NCBI GenBank assembly: GCA_025210475.1
Contig: JAOARW010000070.1
Coordinates: forward strand, 1 to 64,000
Reading direction: 5' to 3'
Length of the DNA: 64,000 nt
Source: Carboxylicivirga sp.
GTDB lineage: Bacteria > Bacteroidota > Bacteroidia > Bacteroidales > Marinilabiliaceae
Shown here: piece after piece, positions 57,531 to 64,000 of the stretch
Numbering within the stretch: the first letter of the stretch is position 1
How the letters are laid out: each line of letters begins with the position of its first letter
Notes under the pieces: model-generated
Database searches by the model: none
The model's input: the letters and a program-made list of their open reading frames with translations, nothing else
What the model was told of the DNA's origin: nothing
Program-made: the position numbers and the translations under genes

Positions 57531-58133
57531 CACGTTAAAGAAAGAGTATTACCCATTTACATTAGAAGATGATTACGATACGAAACTAAAGCAAATTGTA
57601 AATCAAACCCTGGAAATTGATATCCCTTATTATGCAGGCATGAATGTTTCAAAAGGTCGGAAACTTAAGCAGTTTTTGGCAATTATTTCTAAGAGTGTTA
57701 CTTTTAAACCGAATTTCAACAGTATTGCAACTGTGTTATCAGCAAGTAGATATAACATCTCTGACTAGTTTCACTATATTGAAGAGGCAGGAATGATTAT
57801 GAAACTAAGGTATGCTAAAGGTGGAATTCGCTTGGGTAAGATTGAAAAGATATTTTTTAGACAATTACAATTTGATATATAGTCTGGAGGAAGAGCTTGC
57901 TAATATTGGTAATACCCGAGAAACGTCCTTTCTTAATCAGATGAGGATGAATTGCGATGTAATAGTATCAAAATTGGCCGATTTAGAATTTAATGACATA
58001 AGTTTTTGAGGTTGGTGGTAAGTATAAAACGAAGAATCAAATTAGCAATATTGAGAATGGGTTTATCATTAAGGATGAGCAAGAGTATGGGTTTGGGAAT
58101 GTTGTACACCTTTGGCAACATGGTTTGATATAA
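57531..58133 (+). pseudogene. C-terminal remnant of an AAA ATPase with DUF4143
   Basis: Pieces in different frames read EYYPFTLEDDYDTKLKQIVN, TLEIDIPYYAGMNVSKGRKL, FKPNFNSIATVLSASRYNIS, HYIEEAGMIMKLR, DNYNLIYSLEEELANIGNTR, FLNQMRMNCDVIVSKLADLE, then FEVGGKYKTKNQISNIENGF and FGNVVHLWQHGLI before TAA. This is the characteristic tail of the AAA_14/DUF4143 ATPases. The N-terminal ATPase half is absent; the IS1595 remnant abuts it, so that element or a deletion probably removed it. Confidence 0.7.
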
Positions 58134-58555
58134 TAATCATAATGGTGAATGTAATGATTCAAAGAATCGACTCATTTTAACTAATATGAGGATGTTATTC
58201 TGAGTTTTGTGGAAATTGTATAGGTGCTGGTATGTAATCGGTACATTATCAACGCCATACATTGACTTTTTTGATTTTGGTTCAAAGGTGTTTGCAAGTT
58301 CCAAACATAAGTTACACCTTCGAATATGGCATTGCTTTTATCTAGTGAAACCCATTGTCGTTATGGGCAAAAATGAAGAAAAATATATTTTGAATCGTTT
58401 TGTTGCATTTTAGCTAAAAAATGCCTAATATTGTATTGATAAACAAATGGTTATAAAAGTGAGTGACCTGTAGGGTGACCTCCCCAAGAAATGAATTTGT
58501 AACAAGAAGAAAACTAGTGCTTTACGAGATAGGTGTATCGTCCTGGTACCCCGAC
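58134..58555. other. Gene-free spacer
   Basis: No gene is supported. A reading frame at 58207-58413 has no recognisable domain and is probably chance. Confidence 0.4.
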
Positions 58556-58596
58556 AAAAAAGCTTGCAGATCAATGATGGTTTGCAAGCTTTTTTT
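58556..58596 (+). terminator. Rho-independent terminator
   Basis: Six A plus GCTTGCA (58562-58568) pairs with TGCAAGC (58583-58589) and a run of seven T. The T-run runs straight into the -33 element of the next promoter. Confidence 0.85.
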
Positions 58597-58624
58597 GTTT
58601 TAAATCTTTCATTGTATAAATTTG
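58594..58624 (+). promoter_or_regulatory. Housekeeping promoter TTTG-N19-TAAATTTG
   Basis: TTTG (58594-58597), a spacer of exactly 19 bases and TAAATTTG (58617-58624) match the Bacteroidota sigma-A consensus. The element lies about 60 bases before the ECF sigma start. Confidence 0.8.
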
Positions 58625-58683
58625 CCCCTGTATATTACTCTACAAAACCCGTGGGGCTTTTACTTTAAAAACACTAAGTAATA

Positions 58684-59265
58684 ATGATAGAATCGACAGA
58701 GAACTTCTCAGATCAATATGTTCTTCAGCAAATTGCTTTGGGAAAAGAAGAGGTGTTCGATTTTCTCTTTCGAAAGTATTACAGGCAAATGTGTTTTAAG
58801 TCGGAATTTTTAATTAAAGATCAAGATGCCGCACAGGAAATTGTACAGCTGTGTTTTATAAAGTTTTGGGAGAGAAGAAAAGAACTAACCGAAATTAAGG
58901 AGATATCTGGTTTTCTTTCTACCATGGTCCGAAATAAGTCTATTGATTATTTAAGGAAAGATAATTCAAAGAAAACGACTGTTGAGGACCTAAAGTATTC
59001 TGAACAGGAATACAGTCAGGATAACATGGCTTTTTCAACTGAGTTGGAGGAGGTACTAATGGAGGCGATACTCCAATTACCACCGCGATGCAGAGAAGCC
59101 TTCGAATACAGCCGTTTCGAAGGCATGACCTATGCTCAGATTGCCAAAAAAATGAATATTTCTCAAAAGGCCGTTGAGGCATTAATGGCTCGTTCACTTA
59201 AAATTCTGCGCAGTGAACTGGTTGATTATTTACCACTTCTCATATTTCTTAATTCGCACATGTAG
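58684..59265 (+). CDS. ECF sigma factor of the second SusC/SusD locus
   Basis: The 193-residue ECF sigma factor has region 2 at about residues 25-90 (FLFRKYYRQMCFKSEFL, AAQEIVQLCFIKFWERRKEL, SGFLSTMVRNKSIDYLRK) and region 4 at about 125-180 (LPPRCREAFEYSRFEGMTY, AQIAKKMNISQKAVEALMAR). It is the first gene of a sigma, anti-sigma, SusC, SusD series and has a good housekeeping promoter. This means its activity is likely controlled by FecR rather than by autoregulation. Sequence blocks differ clearly from the other two ECF factors in the window. Confidence 0.94.
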   Translation: MIESTENFSDQYVLQQIALGKEEVFDFLFRKYYRQMCFKSEFLIKDQDAAQEIVQLCFIKFWERRKELTEIKEISGFLSTMVRNKSIDYLRKDNSKKTTVEDLKYSEQEYSQDNMAFSTELEEVLMEAILQLPPRCREAFEYSRFEGMTYAQIAKKMNISQKAVEALMARSLKILRSELVDYLPLLIFLNSHM

Positions 59266-59328
59266 AGCTTGATAGGGGGGGTGTTTGACGGGTTGATAAG
59301 AAAAATCAAAAAAAATCAAAAATCAATA

Positions 59329-59355
59329 TAGGGTAAGGTGCTGCTTGAAACGTCA
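59329..59355 (+). promoter_or_regulatory. Possible ECF-type promoter ahead of fecR-like gene
   Basis: TAGGGT (59329-59334) follows several A-tracts and is 14 bases from AACGTCA (59349-59355), about 23 bases before the anti-sigma ATG. It has the same -35-like half as the other elements of the window but a different second half with CGTC. Confidence 0.45.
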
Positions 59356-59378
59356 TGTAGTTGAAAGCGGTAATCATC

Positions 59379-60410
59379 ATGAAGACAAATATAAATAGTC
59401 TTATAGCAAAGCACCTCTCAGGAACTATTGATGAGGCAGGCAAAAAGGAAATTGAAAAGTGGCAGTCGGCTAGTGAAGAGAATGCAAAGCTGATTGACCA
59501 TTATCATAAGATTTGGGATAAGGCAAAGGAAATTAAGCCTGTAAATAATCAACAGGTTGAGGATGCATTGCTGTTAACCAAAAAACAGATATTTACTTCT
59601 AAACCAACGAAAAGGTATTTGGTATATTTTCGACAGGCAGTTGCCGTTTTAGTTATTGCGATTGGGTTAATGGCAATTTTTAAATCTTTTAACCGGGAAG
59701 CACAAAATGTTACTTCCCCAATATATAAAGAAGTGGTTGCCGGATATGGTATGAATACAAATTTAACACTGCCAGATGGAACCAATGTCAATCTCTTTCC
59801 CGGCAGTAAACTTTTATTTCCAATAAGCTTTGCTGAAGAGCTCAGAGAGGTTCGGTTGGAAGGTGAGGGATATTTTAAAGTGACTCATAACGAAAAAGTA
59901 CCTTTTATCGTTAAAACTAATCAGATTAATATTAAGGTTTTAGGAACTGAGTTTAATGTTAGTGCTTATGAAGGTGATAAATATGTGGAAACTATTCTTG
60001 TCAATGGTAAAGTAGCCATAGAAAAGGAGATAGATGGAGAAAGTATAGAATTAAAGGTTCTTAAGCCGAATCAACGATCTCGCTATGATTTGTTAAGCGG
60101 TAAACTAATTGTTACAGAAGAAACGGATTTGGATAAGTTTGTCGCCTGGCATAAGGAACAATTAATATTTGATGGCGAAACGTGGCTCAATGTGACGAAA
60201 AGACTTGAACGATGGTACAATGTTAATATCATTTTGGACAAGCAACTCGAAAATCAAAAAATAACAGGTGTGTTTAAAGGAGAGCCAATTGAGGAAGTTC
60301 TTCAATTAATGCAATTTACTTCACCTATTGAATATAAAATAGAGCGTGAAAGTCGCACTGCAGGAGACGCCCCTGGGCAGAAAAAAATAATTATAAATCA
60401 AATAAACTAA
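59379..60410 (+). CDS. FecR-family anti-sigma factor
   Basis: I use the ATG at 59379 (MKTNINSLIAKHLSGTIDE); a TTG at 59361 would add six residues. A helical cytoplasmic N-terminus that binds sigma is followed by a membrane segment at about residues 85-104 (AVAVLVIAIGLMAIF). A FecR domain then has LTLPDGTNVNLFPGSKLLFP and RLEGEGYFKVTHN, and the C-terminal DUF4974-like domain has LNVTKRLERWYNVNIILD and IEEVLQLMQFT. It is the partner of the sigma factor upstream and the STN-type SusC downstream. It looks complete. Confidence 0.93.
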   Translation: MKTNINSLIAKHLSGTIDEAGKKEIEKWQSASEENAKLIDHYHKIWDKAKEIKPVNNQQVEDALLLTKKQIFTSKPTKRYLVYFRQAVAVLVIAIGLMAIFKSFNREAQNVTSPIYKEVVAGYGMNTNLTLPDGTNVNLFPGSKLLFPISFAEELREVRLEGEGYFKVTHNEKVPFIVKTNQINIKVLGTEFNVSAYEGDKYVETILVNGKVAIEKEIDGESIELKVLKPNQRSRYDLLSGKLIVTEETDLDKFVAWHKEQLIFDGETWLNVTKRLERWYNVNIILDKQLENQKITGVFKGEPIEEVLQLMQFTSPIEYKIERESRTAGDAPGQKKIIINQIN

Positions 60411-60431
60411 AAATGTAAACGATGTAAAAGA

Positions 60432-60496
60432 AAAAGGAAAGTGCGCTAACACTTCCCTTTTAATTCTTACAGAACTCAAGTTGCACCGAGAGTTCT
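60432..60496 (+). promoter_or_regulatory. Tandem hairpins in the second fecR-susC leader
   Basis: The first stem (60432-60443 with 60450-60461) has one A-C mismatch in twelve pairs and ends in TTTT. The second pairs AGAACTC (60471-60477) with GAGTTCT (60490-60496), and the susC ATG follows one base later. The layout and the following bases resemble the leader at 2642-2723. Confidence 0.6.
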
Positions 60497-60497
60497 G

Positions 60498-63400
60498 ATG
60501 TTTAATAAAAATCAATTCAAATTTATGAAAAATTTTTCATTATGGGATTGGAGGATAGTTAATTCTTCCAGTTCTCAAAAACTGTATCGTATTATGAAGC
60601 TAAGTGTATTCATGATGTTGATTGGAGTTCTGAATTTATACGCAGGTTCAGTTCATTCGCAAGAGGCTAAAGTCTCTGTCAAACTCCGTGGTTCTATTAA
60701 GGAGGTATTAAAGGAGATAGAAAGAAATACCGAATATTCATTTTTATATAATGATGAGCAGGTTAATGTAGAGCAAGAAGTTGATCTTAACGTAAAAAAC
60801 CAATCCGTAGCTGATGTACTTGATCAAATGTTTAACAATTCAGAAGTTGTTTATCGGGTGGTTGATAATCGTATTATTTTAACAAAAACACAAAAAACGT
60901 TAAGCAATACAGCAGTTCAAAAGAATGTTACCATTACCGGTGTTGTAAGAGATGTCAGTGGAGAGCCATTGCCAGGGGTTAATGTTTACGAAAAAACGAA
61001 TCCAACAAATGGTGTTATCACTGGTATTGATGGAAGTTATCGCATTGAGCTAGCGGCCGATGATGTTACCTTATCGTTTTCTTTCATTGGTTTTACCACT
61101 CAGGAAATACTAGTAGCAGGTAGAAATGTTATTGATATTACTCTTTTGGAAGATGCCATTAGCTTAGATGAAGTTGTTGCCATTGGTTATGGAGGCATGA
61201 AAAAGTCTGATTTAACAGGTTCCATTAATGAAGTTAAGATGGATCAGCAGCGAGCATCAGTTAATAGTATGGCTGAAGAATTGCAGGCTAAAGTTCCTGG
61301 TATCACGGTAGTTAATCAAACGGGTGATCCAACCGCCGCGCCAAGAATCAGAATTAGAGGTATTGGCACCTTGAGTAATGAAGAACCACTGTGGGTGGTT
61401 GACGGAACAGTAACGGGAGCTCCGGCCAATATGAGCGACATTGAGTCGATGACTATTTTAAAAGATGCTTCGGCAGCAGCTATATATGGTGCCAGAGCTG
61501 CAGCTGGTGTTATTATCGTTACCACTAAACAAGGAGAGAAGGGTAAGCCAAAGTTAAATATTGATATGAACTATGGCTTTAGTGTGAAGGATAAGGTATA
61601 TAGTCCTTTAAATCAGGCTCAGATGGCTGATGTGTATAATACCGCAACTGATAATGCAGGCGTTCCCAGGTTTGATGTTTTTGATCCTGCGCAAAATCCT
61701 GATGCCCGAATTACCCGTACCAACTGGATGGATGAAATATTCAGAACAGGAACGACTAAGAAGGTAAATGCCAATATTAGCGGTGCGAACGATCACAGTA
61801 CCTACTACGTTTCTGCCAGCTACGATGAAAACCAGGGTATTCTTATAAATACTTTTAAAAAGGCTTTTGGCTTTCGAATTAACACTTCTCACAAATTGTC
61901 AAAAAAGCTTAAAGTAGGACAAAACCTGTCTATAACCAGTGGGAAAGGCAGAGGAGCCAATACCAATCATGAGTATGAAGGGATTATCAGTACAGCCCTG
62001 GCATATCCTCCATCAGCTACTGTTTGGTACGATAAGGAAAATGGCATTTATGGCGGTACAACAGAGCCTGGGTCAAAATGGACTGGTAGCTATGGAGATT
62101 TATTCAACCCGGTTGCCAAGCAAATGAAGAACGATTATAACCAGGAGAATTTGAGAGTTGCTGGTAATGCCTATCTGGAATTTGATATTCTTGACGGATT
62201 GCAGTTTCGATCAAACTATGGTATTAATTATTACACCAATTGGGACAAGGCATTTGATAAAAAAATGCTTGAACCAGGCAGGGTTAAAGAGGAAAATAGG
62301 TTAAGCTATAGCAGTGGAATAAACAAGAGTTGGGTTGCTGAGCAAACTTTAACCTATAAGAAAAAGATAAATGAGGTTCATGACTTTTCGATCATGGCAG
62401 GTTATACTGCGCAAAAAAATGAATGGAAAGGTTTTGGTGCCGCGGCGAAGAACTTTGATCTGGAAGACGAAAACTACCAGATGTTTGTTAATGCCAATGA
62501 CTTTTCAGAGCGTCCGTCGGATGGTCAATCAGGCAACACTTTGGTGTCGATGCTAAGTCGTTTTACATACAGTTATAAAGGTAAGTATTTGTTAACGGCC
62601 AATGTGCGTAGAGATGGTTCAAGCAAGTTGGAGAAAGATTATCGTTATGGTACTTATCCGGCAGGTTCTGTTGCCTGGCGATTGTCTGAAGAATCATTTA
62701 TGGAAGGTGCAGAGTGGCTCGATAATTTGAAATTAAGAGCTAGTTCGGGTAAGATTGGTAACTTAGGTTCATTAGGCGATCATGTTGGTAGTTTGCCATT
62801 AAGCGGTACCAATGCTTTACTTGGCTTACCAACCCAGTTAAATCCTGGTTATTTTATATCGGGTTTGATAAATCCTTATGTGACATGGGAAGTAACAATA
62901 CAAAATAACTTCGGTATCGACGCCACTATGTTTAATGGTGCGTTAAATGTTACGGCCGATTATTTTATGAAGGAAACAGAGGATATGTTAATGGGAGTGC
63001 CTTTGTCAAGTTTAACAGGTGCATCTGGTTCGATGATGCAAAATGCCGGAGAGGTTAAAAACTCTGGATTTGAACTGGCCATTAACTACAATAATAACTG
63101 GAATGAATTACAATACAGCTTTAATGTTGGTTTAAGCCACATCAAAAATGAAGTAGTATCCCTGGGAAGTGTAGAAGAGGTTTGGCATGGTGATAATTTC
63201 AGAACGTCATTGCAGCCATTTAAAACAACTGTTGGCGAGGCTCTGTACTCAATGTATGTGCATAAGGTTGAAGGTATATTCCAGACACCAGAAGAGGTTG
63301 CCGCCCATGCAAAAGATGGTGTTTTAATTCAACCACATGCGAAACCAGGTGATTTTAAGTTCGCTGATTTAGATGGTGATGGTGATTTGGATGAAGATGA

Positions 63401-63908
63401 TAAGTATGCAGCCGGTGATGCTTTCCCTGATTTGACTTATAATTTCAACGTAAATCTGCAATACAGAAACTGGGACTTTGGCCTGGATATTCAAGGTGTA
63501 TCAGGAGTTGAGATTTTCAATGGTATGAAATACAACAAATTGAAACCTCAGCAAGGTTTCAACTTAGATAAAGAAGTGCTGAACTCATGGTCGCCTTCAA
63601 ACCGTGGCTCCAAGAATCCACAAATCAGTATGGCCGACGAGAACAATAACTTTGGAACAACATCGGATTGGTATGTTGAAGATGGTTCATACATGCGCAT
63701 TAAAAACGTGATGCTTGGATATACCTTACCAAAGAGTATTACAGATAAGTTAAAAATTGGCAATGCTCGTTTATATGCAACTGCTAAAAACCTGGCAACG
63801 TTTACTGATTACTCAGGGCTAGATCCGGAAATCGGAGGAATTGGTTTGGACAAAGGTCAATATCCACTGGCTAAAACATTTATTTTTGGGTTAAACGTGA
63901 ACTTTTAA
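60498..63908 (+). CDS. SusC/RagA-family TonB-dependent receptor with STN domain
   Basis: At 1136 residues it is a typical SusC. A long N-terminal leader precedes a signal peptide at about residues 34-53 (VFMMLIGVLNLYAGSVHS). An STN domain covers about 60-128, followed by a carboxypeptidase-regulatory-like repeat (ITGVVRDVSGEPLPGVNVY), the plug (LDEVVAIGYGGMKKSDLTGS, IRIRGIGTLSNEEPLWVVDG) and a barrel ending in IFGLNVNF. It should import a polymer or oligomer together with the SusD that begins six bases later, and signal to FecR through the STN domain. The in-frame ATG at 60525 is conserved with the first SusC gene and is an alternative start. Confidence 0.95.
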   Translation: MFNKNQFKFMKNFSLWDWRIVNSSSSQKLYRIMKLSVFMMLIGVLNLYAGSVHSQEAKVSVKLRGSIKEVLKEIERNTEYSFLYNDEQVNVEQEVDLNVKNQSVADVLDQMFNNSEVVYRVVDNRIILTKTQKTLSNTAVQKNVTITGVVRDVSGEPLPGVNVYEKTNPTNGVITGIDGSYRIELAADDVTLSFSFIGFTTQEILVAGRNVIDITLLEDAISLDEVVAIGYGGMKKSDLTGSINEVKMDQQRASVNSMAEELQAKVPGITVVNQTGDPTAAPRIRIRGIGTLSNEEPLWVVDGTVTGAPANMSDIESMTILKDASAAAIYGARAAAGVIIVTTKQGEKGKPKLNIDMNYGFSVKDKVYSPLNQAQMADVYNTATDNAGVPRFDVFDPAQNPDARITRTNWMDEIFRTGTTKKVNANISGANDHSTYYVSASYDENQGILINTFKKAFGFRINTSHKLSKKLKVGQNLSITSGKGRGANTNHEYEGIISTALAYPPSATVWYDKENGIYGGTTEPGSKWTGSYGDLFNPVAKQMKNDYNQENLRVAGNAYLEFDILDGLQFRSNYGINYYTNWDKAFDKKMLEPGRVKEENRLSYSSGINKSWVAEQTLTYKKKINEVHDFSIMAGYTAQKNEWKGFGAAAKNFDLEDENYQMFVNANDFSERPSDGQSGNTLVSMLSRFTYSYKGKYLLTANVRRDGSSKLEKDYRYGTYPAGSVAWRLSEESFMEGAEWLDNLKLRASSGKIGNLGSLGDHVGSLPLSGTNALLGLPTQLNPGYFISGLINPYVTWEVTIQNNFGIDATMFNGALNVTADYFMKETEDMLMGVPLSSLTGASGSMMQNAGEVKNSGFELAINYNNNWNELQYSFNVGLSHIKNEVVSLGSVEEVWHGDNFRTSLQPFKTTVGEALYSMYVHKVEGIFQTPEEVAAHAKDGVLIQPHAKPGDFKFADLDGDGDLDEDDKYAAGDAFPDLTYNFNVNLQYRNWDFGLDIQGVSGVEIFNGMKYNKLKPQQGFNLDKEVLNSWSPSNRGSKNPQISMADENNNFGTTSDWYVEDGSYMRIKNVMLGYTLPKSITDKLKIGNARLYATAKNLATFTDYSGLDPEIGGIGLDKGQYPLAKTFIFGLNVNF

Positions 63909-63914
63909 ACGAAG

Positions 63915-64000
63915 ATGATGATGAAAAATATAAAATCTATATTACTGATATTAACTGTTGCTTTGCTAAGTTCATGTAGCGATAGTTTCCTTGAGGTGGA
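63915..64000 (+). CDS. SusD-family lipoprotein, 5' end only
   Basis: Three ATG codons in a row (63915, 63918, 63921) start a lipoprotein signal (MKNIKSILLILTVALLSSCS) followed by DSFLEV, the usual first residues of SusD after the lipid-bearing Cys. The window ends after about 28 codons. It begins six bases after susC and is surely co-transcribed. Confidence 0.88.
   Translation, partial: MMMKNIKSILLILTVALLSSCSDSFLEV

Noticed and set aside
58207-58413. 68-residue reading frame
   Set aside because: No homology pattern, in a region of decayed DNA; probably chance.
58473-58499. TAGGGT followed by ATGAATT
   Set aside because: No TGTTGT-like half and it lies before a terminator rather than a gene.
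58530-58556. tRNA-end-like TGGTACCCCGAC sequence before the terminator
   Set aside because: No cloverleaf can be drawn upstream, so no tRNA was called.

Overview
The window looks like an accessory region from a Bacteroidota chromosome. It is AT-rich and carries SusC/SusD pairs, FecI/FecR-type ECF sigma and anti-sigma modules, type IX secretion (T9SS) C-terminal tails, many lipoproteins whose lipobox is followed by acidic or Ser-rich residues, and a good TTTG-N19-TAnnTTTG promoter. A marine or sediment Marinilabiliales-like relative would fit the mix of sulfatase, phosphoesterases and LamG proteins, but this placement is an inference. No rRNA, tRNA or CRISPR array was seen.

Region 1 (1-27.3 kb). 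The window opens with the 3' end of a group II intron inserted antisense in a decayed IS4-family transposase. An ECF sigma/FecR pair follows, then a long same-strand utilisation locus: SusC with an STN domain, SusD, a double-LamG lipoprotein, a purple-acid-phosphatase-like T9SS protein, a Tat-type metallophosphoesterase, a metallophosphoesterase/PQQ-propeller gene broken by one in-frame TAA, a decayed endonuclease/exonuclease/phosphatase (EEP) gene, an M28 peptidase, an EEP protein, a sulfatase, a LamG-EEP fusion, another EEP protein, an RbsD/FucU-like protein, a GH116-type glycosidase and a broken SGNH hydrolase. The density of phosphoesterases suggests a phosphorylated, sulfated glycoconjugate or glycolipid as substrate, though none can be named from sequence.

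Region 2 (27.3-37.8 kb). An internally deleted IS5-type element is followed by a decayed multi-pass membrane protein gene, a META-domain protein with a damaged lipoprotein signal, a C39-like cysteine-peptidase lipoprotein, a 1515-residue Asp-box/GEVED/T9SS protein, a hairpin-rich spacer and an Fn3-like lipoprotein.

Region 3 (37.9-49.6 kb). This appears to be a compact ECF sigma regulon. FecI, FecR and an STN-type TonB-dependent receptor lie on the minus strand; around them on the plus strand are a lipoprotein, a secreted protein, a second TonB-dependent receptor with a DUF4249 lipoprotein, and another lipoprotein. Five transcription units carry the same bipartite element TAGGGT-N14-(C/A)TGTTGT upstream, including the sigma gene itself. 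This is the most interesting signal in the window.

Region 4 (49.7-58.6 kb). Two secreted retropepsin-like aspartic proteases and a TlpA-like thioredoxin are followed by an apparently intact IS4-family element and a graveyard of IS5, IS630 and IS1595 fragments plus an AAA ATPase remnant. Region 5 (58.6-64 kb) is a second sigma/FecR/SusC/SusD locus, with SusD cut by the window edge. Its FecR-SusC leader resembles that of the first locus, including two tandem hairpins.
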